Origin: a virus | Length of the DNA: 26,816 nucleotides | IMG/VR virus record: IMGVR_UViG_3300025072_000038 | Location: 1 to 26,816 of that record | Direction: 5' to 3' (one strand) | Part shown: positions 8,435 through 15,060 of the stretch, one piece after another | Numbering within the stretch: position 1 is the stretch's first letter | Layout of the letters: each line of letters starts with the position of its first letter | Program-made: the position numbers and the translations under genes | The notes under the pieces: generated by a model | What the model was told of the DNA's origin: nothing | What the model saw: only the letters and a program-made list of their open reading frames with translations | The model's database searches: none

Positions 8435-9406
8435 CTAGGTATAGTTAGTAGACAGGCCTGTAATAACACCCTGTCTAGAAGCGTTGGAACAAGTCAGGGC
8501 ACCGAGCCACATAATTTTGGCTACGGATGCATCCTGATTGACCGGTTTAACGAATTTCTCAAAAGCGAAATTTCGTTTACGATGATGACGGAAACCCAGA
8601 TATTTCTCATTAAGGAAGAACATCAAACCATCCGGACAATGATCATCCACAACCACAGGGGTACCACGATAAAGTAAGTTCGTGAAACCAGCATCGGCCA
8701 ATGACTTCGATGAAGCACCAAACCGCTTTTGAGCAGTTAGGGATTCTTCGTAGGCATCAAAAACTACTTGCGTTGTAACGATGATGGACGGCTTGTCATT
8801 ATCAACCGTACAGCCACCATACATTTCACGAATTTGTTTTTGGATGAAATCAGCATGATCAGAATCTACCATATTCGCATATGAAGCAGATCCACTAGCA
8901 ACAGATTGTGCATCCCACCAAGTGTATGTGTTTGAATCAATTCCACCAAGTGTACGGTCTTCTGCGATGATATGTTGTAACCCGATGAACTCATCACCGG
9001 AATCATCAGTTGAACCGTACAGGGTGCTACCGAATAGATCCTTTAGAGATTTCTCTGCGTTTTTGACCTTGGCCTCCAATAAATCGATTACACGCTCCGG
9101 GCCATCATTGAGCATTTCCTCTTTACCGGAAATACTAATTGTGGCATAAGCCTGTTTCCATTGATACTCCGCATCCGTGAATACTTCCGTAGGACTAGTG
9201 TCCAGGACATCGTATCCACTAAAGAAGCCTTTAGCATCTGCCTTACCATATTCAAGAGGTTGTAACACCTTGTTTCCGGAGGCGGCTGCTTTCGACTTTC
9301 TTAACATGCGATGCGTAAGAATATTGGAATCGAAAATATTATCGACCAAAAGGGGAATATACTTATCCTTCGTTAACGCACTTAAATTGTCATAATTTAA
9401 AGCCAT
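8435..9406 (-). CDS. Major capsid protein (HK97 fold)
   Basis: This 323-residue protein starts at ATG 9406 behind AAAGGAG. It has the typical order of an HK97-fold coat protein without a protease domain: N-arm (MALNYDNLSALTKDKYIPLL, IFDSNILTHRML), E-loop region (VLQPLEYGKADAKGFFSGYD), spine helix (GPERVIDLLEAKVKNAEKSL), and P/A domains with PSIIVTTQVVFDAYEESL and LLYRGTPVVVDDHCPDG. It ends in a strand containing IMWLGALTCSNASRQGVITG. Its place between the scaffold gene and the adaptors agrees. The presence of a separate scaffold and the P22-like portal suggest assembly like that of P22. This is among the safest calls in the window. Confidence 0.92.
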   Translation of the reverse strand: MALNYDNLSALTKDKYIPLLVDNIFDSNILTHRMLRKSKAAASGNKVLQPLEYGKADAKGFFSGYDVLDTSPTEVFTDAEYQWKQAYATISISGKEEMLNDGPERVIDLLEAKVKNAEKSLKDLFGSTLYGSTDDSGDEFIGLQHIIAEDRTLGGIDSNTYTWWDAQSVASGSASYANMVDSDHADFIQKQIREMYGGCTVDNDKPSIIVTTQVVFDAYEESLTAQKRFGASSKSLADAGFTNLLYRGTPVVVDDHCPDGLMFFLNEKYLGFRHHRKRNFAFEKFVKPVNQDASVAKIMWLGALTCSNASRQGVITGLSTNYT

Positions 9407-9427
9407 TGTTAACTCCTTTGTTTGAGT

Positions 9428-10294
9428 TTACTCATATAGGTCGTATTTTAAAGCCTGTGCTCTTGCTTCGTCAAAATTTCCCGGCTTCACATTAGACAAA
9501 GATTTAGAACCTTTGTGTTTAACGGATGCTTCGGGGATTGACTTGCTGGCACTGGCTTTCTTTAACGTCTTAACCGCCTTTGAGAATGAACTATCTACAG
9601 CAGCCTTATGATAAGTGAGCACGAATGCATCTTCTAGATTTGTCATCCCTTTATTAATCGCAGTATTCAAAACTTCTCTAACAGCATTATCTTGGCCATC
9701 AAGTTCTGGATGGTTTTTGATCAATACTTGGATGTCATGTTCAACCGCTTGCTGGGCTTCTTGCATCTCTAGCTTATCTTCCAACTCCTGGATCCGACTA
9801 TCTGTTGGATCCTTTGTGTCCTGTGTTTGAGCATTTTCATTAGGCTCATCAGTTTCCTGGAATAGAGCGTGGTCCTCACCAAGGTAATCCTTGAGAGTCT
9901 CCATAAGGTCATCATCCTTCTTTAGAGCATCAAACTTTTCCTGGGTTACAGTCAAAGCCTTCCGATCATCTGAAAGTTGTTGTGCCTTTTGGGTATTGGA
10001 TCTCTGCCAATCGCTTCTGTTCTGGCTATCATCTATTGCTAGTCTGATATCCTCAAGCGAATAACTTTTTCCATCCACGTCTATTGAGGTTTCTACTGGT
10101 GGGTTTTCTGTTATAGGTTCAGTCAGTTGCTCAATCTCTTGAGTCTGGCCTTCTACGGTGGCTTCCTCACCGTTGGGTTCACTAGGGGCTTCTGTAGGCT
10201 CTGCTGCTACTTCTGCTTCTTCGACCACAAGCGAAGCTGCAACGTCTGCTTCAACTTCAGCACCATAGATCCCGCCTTCAATATTGTCACTCAT
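9428..10294 (-). CDS. Capsid scaffold protein
   Basis: I choose ATG 10294 because GGAGG lies at 10303-10307, an ideal distance. An upstream TTG codon in frame would place the ribosome site inside the gene. The protein is 288 residues, very acidic and Gln-rich, with repeated EVAAEPTEAPSEPNGEEA-like low complexity, a conserved VDGKSYSLEDIRLAIDDSQN segment and a coiled coil (IQELEDKLEMQEAQQAVEHD). The basic C-terminal end (AVKTLKKASASKSIP ... KHKGSKSLSN) resembles the coat-binding end of scaffolds. It sits between portal and capsid, the classic scaffold slot. It should chaperone coat assembly and leave the procapsid. Confidence 0.85.
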   Translation of the reverse strand: MSDNIEGGIYGAEVEADVAASLVVEEAEVAAEPTEAPSEPNGEEATVEGQTQEIEQLTEPITENPPVETSIDVDGKSYSLEDIRLAIDDSQNRSDWQRSNTQKAQQLSDDRKALTVTQEKFDALKKDDDLMETLKDYLGEDHALFQETDEPNENAQTQDTKDPTDSRIQELEDKLEMQEAQQAVEHDIQVLIKNHPELDGQDNAVREVLNTAINKGMTNLEDAFVLTYHKAAVDSSFSKAVKTLKKASASKSIPEASVKHKGSKSLSNVKPGNFDEARAQALKYDLYE

Positions 10295-10395
10295 GTTGTT
10301 TTCCTCCAACAAAAGTTAATTTTTCATTGTTCATTTGGTAGACAAAATCCACCATATTTACATACTATCCAAATTTATCTGATCATTTTCTTTTT

Positions 10396-12213
10396 TTACG
10401 ATCTTGATCTCATATTATCTGGTAGTCTATCCATTAATGATGGATCTTTCTCAAACTTTCTCATAATCGCATCCTCATCGGTCCCCAGTGCTGCCATTTC
10501 TTCTGCTGCCATTGGTTCAGCATTACCTGTATCCTGTTGCTGTTGGTCCATTAAGGATCTCATAAGTCTTTCTTTTCCTGGTAGTTCTATGTTCTCCAGG
10601 ATATACATCGGATCCGTAACAAGACCCATCTGCATAAGCTGCATGATTTTCTGTTCAATCCACTCTCTGTTCTCCGGTAACATTGATCCAGATCTGGCTC
10701 TAACTTCAAAGTCCATCCCTTGGAGCATAGCACCTATATATCTTCGTTCTTCCATACCCTTATCCGTTTCAACGCTTGTTAAATGTTCTTCTGTTCCAAG
10801 ATTTACAATCATAGCTATCCACATACTGCCAAGAGTTTGAATTGCTTGGTCCACAGACCTTGCCTTGAAATCAATCTTGGTAGTGGAAGCCTGGCGATAG
10901 ATCTGTGCCTGGACACCACTTGTTACATTAGCATCAGCTTTACCCTGGGTTGCCTTGTTAACCCCACTAATGGTTTCAAACATATCTCCTAGCAGCGAAT
11001 AAAAATTGAATACATAACCTGGCATACCAGCTGGTTGCAGCATGGTCACTTGACCAGGTCCACGTTTCCGGATTACACTACCAGGTTTGTTATTTATTTG
11101 ATCTACAACATCTGTCGTTTCATCAGCTAGCCACATGGGGTTGGCCATTAGGTGTGTATTGTCCATCATTTGACTGGCCAAGCGATCTAAAGATAAGTTT
11201 AGAGACTTCAATCTTTTTGGTTCTGGCTTACCCCAAAAGCTGTGTGCTGATCCACCATTCTTTAATGCTATAAAAGGGAATGGATTAGATACATGATTCT
11301 CTTTAGTTAAAAATGGATACCTGGTTGGACCATCATATAATAAAACACCATTGGCAATAGTTGTCTGCCGAATTAATCCGGGATATTTATCTATCTCCTG
11401 TGGTTCTTCTTCTGGATCATCAGCTTCAACATATTCCTTTGTATAATCCCTGGCGTAGCACTCAATTAATAGTGCTCTCTCTTCTAGATCCTCCATGGCC
11501 CTGGAAGAGTTTTCATAATAGTTTGTTTCTGAACCGGTGGTATCAGTGACCTGGACAACATCATCCCCACCTACTTGAGCATCATTGATCTTTAATGCTT
11601 CATACTTTTCAAGCTTTGATTCTGACTTTACATACTTACCATCATCGTACTTTTCCCGGATCTCCCATAATGGAGTTGGTGCTGCATAAATAACATACTC
11701 TGCATTCTCCAGCTTTGTTGCGGATGGATTCACAAAGAAAGCATAGGGATCTACAACATCAGCATCTGGCAAATCATCATCCTGGAAATGAACTTTTAAG
11801 ATTCCATTACCATATACCAGGTAATCTAATAACCAATCCGGGACCAGATTCTGCATGTCCCTAATTACCCATAACTCATCTACTTGCTTTTGTAATATCT
11901 CTGCTGCTTTTGTAGATGTGTCATCTCCACCCACAGCAATTATATCAATTCGGGGTGGTCGGTTAGAAAGAATTGGGACCATTGTATCTATAGCACTAGC
12001 AATAAGATCTAGCGTAACCTGGTTCTTAAATGCTGGCATATTCATGTTGGTCCAGTGATCACCCATATATAACCGTTCAGCTTCACGCCAAACATTGGTT
12101 GTATTTTCCCTGGCTCGAAAACACATATCAAACATAGCTTCGATCTTCTTTATTACTTTTTCGTGCTTACGGCTTGGTTTATATGCATCTTCTGCTTTTT
12201 TATTCTTTGCCAT
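10396..12213 (-). CDS. Portal protein (P22-like)
   Basis: This 605-residue protein starts at ATG 12213, overlapping the preceding stop as TAATG. Conserved portal segments include MYMGDHW-like RLYMGDHWTNMN, SNRPPRIDIIAVGGDD, DWLLDYLVYGNGILKVHFQD, VDPYAFFVNPSATKLENAEY, the wing/stem part NPFPFIALKNGGSAHSFWGK, ISGVNKATQGKADANVTSGV and a C-terminal QMGLVTDPMYILENI. The C-terminal tail is Gln/Met-rich (MDQQQQDTGNAEPMAAEEMA). This is the length and order of P22-type portals in short-tailed and related phages. It forms the dodecameric ring for DNA entry and docks the terminase. The 83 bases after it (10313-10395) are AT-rich and hold no gene. Confidence 0.9.
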   Translation of the reverse strand: MAKNKKAEDAYKPSRKHEKVIKKIEAMFDMCFRARENTTNVWREAERLYMGDHWTNMNMPAFKNQVTLDLIASAIDTMVPILSNRPPRIDIIAVGGDDTSTKAAEILQKQVDELWVIRDMQNLVPDWLLDYLVYGNGILKVHFQDDDLPDADVVDPYAFFVNPSATKLENAEYVIYAAPTPLWEIREKYDDGKYVKSESKLEKYEALKINDAQVGGDDVVQVTDTTGSETNYYENSSRAMEDLEERALLIECYARDYTKEYVEADDPEEEPQEIDKYPGLIRQTTIANGVLLYDGPTRYPFLTKENHVSNPFPFIALKNGGSAHSFWGKPEPKRLKSLNLSLDRLASQMMDNTHLMANPMWLADETTDVVDQINNKPGSVIRKRGPGQVTMLQPAGMPGYVFNFYSLLGDMFETISGVNKATQGKADANVTSGVQAQIYRQASTTKIDFKARSVDQAIQTLGSMWIAMIVNLGTEEHLTSVETDKGMEERRYIGAMLQGMDFEVRARSGSMLPENREWIEQKIMQLMQMGLVTDPMYILENIELPGKERLMRSLMDQQQQDTGNAEPMAAEEMAALGTDEDAIMRKFEKDPSLMDRLPDNMRSRS

Positions 12214-12425
12214 TAGTTTGCCTCTATTTCAATTCCATTTAAACTTTGTTCCGTTACCTGATTAACGATAGTAATAAGTGCCTGTCTATAATCAAAAGAT
12301 ATGGCACCCAATGCTTCTATACGTTCTATTTCTCGGATTACATTACCTATTGCTGGGATCTCTTTCTCTTCCCATTCTCCAGTCTCTGGATTAAACCATT
12401 GCAGATTTATAGGTCTAATTATCAT
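12213..12425 (-). CDS. Small protein between terminase and portal, unknown function
   Basis: This 70-residue protein starts at ATG 12425, overlapping the terminase stop as ATGA, and ends in TAATG with the portal start. It has an N-terminal beta part with QWFNPETGEWEEKEIPAIGN and a helical C-terminal half (REIERIEALGAISFDYRQAL). No known domain is recognised. The tight coupling on both sides suggests it is made in step with the packaging proteins. Confidence 0.7.
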   Translation of the reverse strand: MIIRPINLQWFNPETGEWEEKEIPAIGNVIREIERIEALGAISFDYRQALITIVNQVTEQSLNGIEIEAN

Positions 12426-13795
12426 GCTCTGACTCCTGTATAATCCGTTTCTTCTGATAATAATTTATCTAATTCCTTCTGTAACCATGGCTTCTGTACT
12501 ACCTTGGTTGGAGATCCTACATAATGTAAAAAATACCTCATTTGATCAGCATGGTGGTCCTCACCCTTTGTGTTTAGATCCTCCGGCCTTTTCTCATCGT
12601 GGACTAGGGTTGGTATTGTTCTTATGAAATTTGGACAGGTTGAAAATACTTTTAACTTTGGCGGCTGCTCTGCATAGTGATCTATGTACTGACGGCATAG
12701 GTTCCAACCATTAACTCTTTCATTATTAGCTTTAAATAGATTGACTCCAGCACGATTTAAAATATCAGCAATGCTCATATTACTTGGTGCTACTATATCG
12801 CTCCTATTTGTGTTCTGTGGATTACGGATCCACATACTAGGATCTCCTACTGACATCATATATTCTTCTTGACCACTTAATTCTAATATCCTATCTATGT
12901 GGTGACTTAACTCTTGGCCAGCTTCGTAATGCTCACGATATAAGTAAACATTCCCGAAAAAGTCTACAGCCCACCAACCACAGGCAAATGGTGCTGCAAA
13001 ACCATAGTCAATAGATCTATACCGGTACCACTCATGTGGTATGTCGAAAGGCTCTACTACATGAATGTCATGCCGCCACTTTTGAAAGAACTGTCCAGAG
13101 AATACATCCCAATCTCCATCTAACCAGGCACGCCTTAATTCATCCGGTAATGCCTTCAAACTCTCAATATACTCCGGATCTTCACGCATAATAGTAGGGT
13201 TATCTGTTACCTTACTGGGTATAAAAATCCGTGATTTTCTGCTTTTCTTGTCAAAGTGTGTTTTGTTCTTGGCACTATCTACAAACCTGGCCTTCACCCA
13301 ACCATGGCCAGGACCCCCGGGGTTTGTTGTCGCAAATACCTGGGACGAGATCCCTGGAATTGTACTTCGTGCTGATGAGATTAATCTTAAATAATCTAAC
13401 TCATTAGGGATTAGAGTTAACTCCTCAATTGCAATTTTCTGGTACTCCTGGCCAAGATACTTTGTCCAGGCATCTTCATTACTCAAGTGACCGGTCCAGA
13501 TCTTGGCTCCAGATGGAAATTCAAACTGGGCTGGATTACCGGTTACCTTTACTCCCATATAACGGTACATATGCTTGGCACGATCTATCCAGTCCTTCAG
13601 ATCATCGTAATTACGCCTGATTACTAAACCCCTGTATCTAGGACTCTTTATATACTCCGGATCTACCATCCAGACAGTCATCGCTTCAGTCTTGCCACCA
13701 CCCCTGGATCCACCAAATAAGATCTCACTCTCCTGTCTGGTTAATACTTTAGTCTGGGGACCCGGATGGGGCTGCCATATGACTCGCTCTTCCAT
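12422..13795 (-). CDS. terL: Terminase large subunit (packaging ATPase and nuclease)
   Basis: This 457-residue protein starts at ATG 13795 in a TAATG overlap. Walker A is GGSRGGGKT (residues 28-36). The Walker B acidic pair is IAIEEL (121-126), and a coupling motif is ATTNP (155-159). The nuclease domain shows Asp263 in SIDYGF, Asp318 in SVGDPSMW and a late acidic site in EDHHADQMRY. This is a complete two-domain motor that hydrolyses ATP to pump DNA into the procapsid and then cuts it. Flanking genes (DUF5681 protein upstream, portal downstream) fit. Its first codons (ATGGAAGAGCG) are duplicated 253 bp upstream. Confidence 0.95.
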   Translation of the reverse strand: MEERVIWQPHPGPQTKVLTRQESEILFGGSRGGGKTEAMTVWMVDPEYIKSPRYRGLVIRRNYDDLKDWIDRAKHMYRYMGVKVTGNPAQFEFPSGAKIWTGHLSNEDAWTKYLGQEYQKIAIEELTLIPNELDYLRLISSARSTIPGISSQVFATTNPGGPGHGWVKARFVDSAKNKTHFDKKSRKSRIFIPSKVTDNPTIMREDPEYIESLKALPDELRRAWLDGDWDVFSGQFFQKWRHDIHVVEPFDIPHEWYRYRSIDYGFAAPFACGWWAVDFFGNVYLYREHYEAGQELSHHIDRILELSGQEEYMMSVGDPSMWIRNPQNTNRSDIVAPSNMSIADILNRAGVNLFKANNERVNGWNLCRQYIDHYAEQPPKLKVFSTCPNFIRTIPTLVHDEKRPEDLNTKGEDHHADQMRYFLHYVGSPTKVVQKPWLQKELDKLLSEETDYTGVRA

Positions 13796-14031
13796 TACCG
13801 TTTACTCTTAAAAAACTCTACTAGTAGTTTAATGTCTGATTTAATTTCTGCCATAGACTCCTTCAAATCAGTCATTGCCTTAGCGTTGTCTTCGTGTCTT
13901 TTACCAAATTCATTCTTTACCTCATACAAACTAAACACCAAAAATCTGTATAGTGCATAAATGGCTCCGAGTAATAAAATTAACGGTAAACCATATTGTT
14001 CAATCAATGCAATAATTTTGTTGAGTTCCAT
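13795..14031 (-). CDS. Small membrane protein with coiled coil (holin-like candidate)
   Basis: This 78-residue protein starts at ATG 14031 in TAATG with a five-codon mini-ORF and ends in TAATG with terL. Residues about 14-36 (YGLPLILLLGAIYALYRFLV) are one transmembrane segment. The rest is a charged amphipathic helix (HEDNAKAMTDLKESMAEIKS). One membrane span followed by a cytoplasmic coiled coil resembles BhlA/XhlA-like holin accessory proteins, but a holin beside terL and away from the lysis cassette would be unusual. The direct repeats around it suggest a late arrival. The function is not known. Confidence 0.7.
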   Translation of the reverse strand: MELNKIIALIEQYGLPLILLLGAIYALYRFLVFSLYEVKNEFGKRHEDNAKAMTDLKESMAEIKSDIKLLVEFFKSKR

Positions 14032-14048
14032 TACTTACGCTCTTCCAT
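14031..14048 (-). other. Five-codon mini-ORF (MEERK), apparent remnant of a terL start
   Basis: ATG 14048-14046 overlaps the stop of the 43-aa ORF (TAATG), and its own stop TAA 14033-14031 overlaps the ATG of the 78-aa gene (TAATG). The encoded MEERK shares MEER with the terL N-terminus (MEERV). It probably works only as a translational relay, if at all. Confidence 0.55.
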
Positions 14049-14179
14049 TATTCATGTAAAACTCTACTAATCTCTCTAACATTGAACTTTTGAACTTTGA
14101 GAGGGTGAAAGTTCAATAGTTCAATTCCTCTGATATAAGGGATTCTAAGGTTTCCCTGTTGCTTTGTTATATATTTCAT
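14048..14179 (-). CDS. 43-codon ORF containing the terS-terL hairpin
   Basis: ATG 14179 to TAA 14050-14048 encodes 43 residues beginning MKYITKQQGNLRIPYIRG. It is basic and has no recognised motif. Its stop overlaps the next start as TAATG, the coupling used throughout this operon, which favours translation. Against this, an 18-bp inverted repeat covers 45 of its bases, and its own ribosome site is weak. The stretch could instead be non-coding with a structural role. Confidence 0.4.
   Translation of the reverse strand: MKYITKQQGNLRIPYIRGIELLNFHPLKVQKFNVREISRVLHE
14081..14125 (-). repeat. 18-bp inverted repeat (stem-loop) between small and large terminase genes
   Basis: Arms 14081-14098 (ATTGAACTTTTGAACTTT) and 14108-14125 (AAAGTTCAATAGTTCAAT) pair over 18 bp with a single mismatch around the 9-base loop GAGAGGGTG. 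Each arm also contains a tandem TTGAACT(T/A)TTGAACTTT pattern, so it can be read as two nested repeats. No T-run follows on the minus strand. Candidate roles are a packaging-recognition (pac/cos) element, an RNA processing site or a protein-binding site. Confidence 0.85.
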
Positions 14180-14194
14180 TCTGGTACCATAATC

Positions 14195-14683
14195 CTAATC
14201 CGGGACTCCTACTTCCGAAGGTGGGGGGGGGTCTTTTTCCTGGACGACTTCTGCTGGGGATGAGTAATTTGACTGGCTGTCTCTTACCCCACCCTCGCTA
14301 TATAGGGGAACATGGGTGGGGGTGGGGGGGGTCCTCGCCTGGTCATTATCATCACCTGGCAGCACCTCCAGGTCTGTCAGATCTATAGGCACCTTGCCAG
14401 GCATCATTATTACCCCTATATGGTTCTGCACATCAGTCTTTATTTCCTGTGCTTTCAGGTCAGGTGCTATCTTGTTGGCCACTATTTTCCAGGCATCCTT
14501 CTGTCTTGGATCATTATCATCTAGTGCAGCAGCCAATATCTTCTCTATCACTAGAGGCACAGATGGGTGCTCCCTCAAGTACTTGCCAAAGTGACTAGGC
14601 TTACGGCCACCAGGGTTACCGCTTACACCTGGCACCCAGTTGGGGTTGCCACCCTTACGCTTCATCTTGCCGTTCTTCTTCAT
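14195..14683 (-). CDS. DUF5681-type protein, putative terminase small subunit
   Basis: I start at ATG 14683 (162 residues). An in-frame TTG lies six codons upstream at 14701, but the -10 box at 14706-14711 would put transcription start at about that TTG. The N-terminus is very basic (MKKNGKMKRKGGNPNWVPG) and then shows the DUF5681 signature VPGVSGNPGGRKPS, followed by helices (PLVIEKILAAALDDNDPRQK, AWKIVANKIAPDLKAQ). Proteins of this type often stand next to terL and are taken as small terminases, which bind the packaging site. The C-terminal 50 residues are Pro/Ser-rich low complexity (ARTPPTPTHVPL, KDPPPPSEVG), written with long C runs. First gene of the late operon. Confidence 0.6.
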   Translation of the reverse strand: MKKNGKMKRKGGNPNWVPGVSGNPGGRKPSHFGKYLREHPSVPLVIEKILAAALDDNDPRQKDAWKIVANKIAPDLKAQEIKTDVQNHIGVIMMPGKVPIDLTDLEVLPGDDNDQARTPPTPTHVPLYSEGGVRDSQSNYSSPAEVVQEKDPPPPSEVGVPD

Positions 14684-14689
14684 AGTACT

Positions 14690-14706
14690 ACTACGTTCCA
14701 ACTACA
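14690..14706 (-). promoter_or_regulatory. Operator-like pair TGTAGT-N5-CGTAGT at the late transcription start
   Basis: On the minus strand TGTAGTTGGAACGTAGT starts on the last base of the late -10 box and covers the expected transcription start. It matches TGTAGTTGGAATGTAGT at 23546-23562 at 16 of 17 bases and TGTAGTTGGATTGTAGT at 23346-23362 at 15 of 17. The 11-bp box spacing is identical. A protein bound here would block or modulate late transcription. Confidence 0.6.
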
Positions 14707-14714
14707 TTATACCA
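14706..14714 (-). promoter_or_regulatory. Extended -10 promoter of the late operon
   Basis: The minus strand reads TGGTATAAT (14714 to 14706), a perfect TATAAT with the upstream TGn extension. No good -35 is seen 17 bp away, which is common for extended -10 promoters and for activator-dependent ones. Expected start is near 14699-14701, just before the DUF5681 gene. Confidence 0.6.
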
Positions 14715-14815
14715 ATTGCAATAGGGTTCTCCCGGTGGACATACGCCTAATGAGCCAATGATACTGCTTTCCACAATAAGACCCCTTAATTAGTGGTCCT
14801 TAATGTTCATTGACA

Positions 14816-14862
14816 ATGATCCAGGATCCGGCAGCATGATCCAGGATCCGGCAGCATGATCC
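14816..14862. repeat. Tandem 20-bp direct repeats in the divergent control region
   Basis: ATGATCCAGGATCCGGCAGC occurs at 14816-14835 and 14836-14855 without a change, followed by a partial third copy (ATGATCC). Each unit holds the palindrome GGATCC. Placed between the late promoter and the integrase gene, it could be a protein-binding array or part of an attachment site. The rest of 14715-15060 holds promoter-like elements and no convincing gene. Confidence 0.85.
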
Positions 14863-14916
14863 CGATTCCTGGGGATTGCCAGCGTGGCTGATTAAACTAA
14901 TTTTTACTTTATTCAC

Positions 14917-14927
14917 ACTACATTATA
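14917..14927 (-). promoter_or_regulatory. Second TATAATGTAGT element beside the integrase promoter
   Basis: The minus strand reads TATAATGTAGT, the same 11 bases as at the late promoter (14701-14711). It contains one TGTAGT box (14917-14922). The position 11 bp on reads TAAAGT, four of six matches. The box touches the -10 of the proposed rightward integrase promoter. Confidence 0.45.
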
Positions 14928-14929
14928 AT
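14924..14929 (+). promoter_or_regulatory. Candidate rightward promoter for the integrase operon
   Basis: A perfect TATAAT at 14924-14929 lies about 130 bases before the integrase ATG. The best -35 (TTTACT, 14903-14908) is weak and the spacer is only 15 bp. The long leader includes an 18-codon ORF from 14974 of uncertain meaning. The integrase itself has a clear AAGGAG at 15047-15052. Confidence 0.4.
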
Positions 14930-15060
14930 ATGACCGATTTATCTTCAGCAAACACAATCGAAGAAAATCATTTATGAAACTTTCCCTTGCTTTTAAAGTT
15001 ATACTTGTATACCTTTATTGTAGATTATGAATCAATTAAACAACATAAGGAGACTAAATC

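Larger units (their letters stand above)
13785..14050 (-). repeat. Duplicated terL start: 13-bp direct repeats bracketing the membrane-protein gene
   Basis: The plus-strand string cgctcttccatta occurs at 13785-13797 (terL start region) and again at 14038-14050. On the minus strand both read TAATGGAAGAGCG, a stop overlapping a start. The two copies bracket exactly one gene, the 78-aa membrane protein. This suggests that this gene was inserted at, or the region duplicated from, the terL translation start. Confidence 0.7.

Noticed and set aside
10295-10312. Upstream TTG start for the scaffold protein
   Set aside because: The GGAGG ribosome site lies inside that extension and is ideally spaced for ATG 10294.
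10127-10840. 237-codon plus-strand open frame across the scaffold and portal genes
   Set aside because: It covers two firmly identified minus-strand genes and the gap between them, is Ser/Ile-rich without a domain, and lacks a ribosome site.
14164-14594. Overlapping plus-strand frames rich in Gly/Trp or His/Pro
   Set aside because: They mirror the C runs of the DUF5681 gene and have no start signals.
14974-15030. 18-codon hydrophobic leader ORF (MKLSLAFKVILVYLYCRL) before the integrase
   Set aside because: It has no good ribosome site and no overlap with the integrase. It is too short to trust, though a leader peptide cannot be ruled out.
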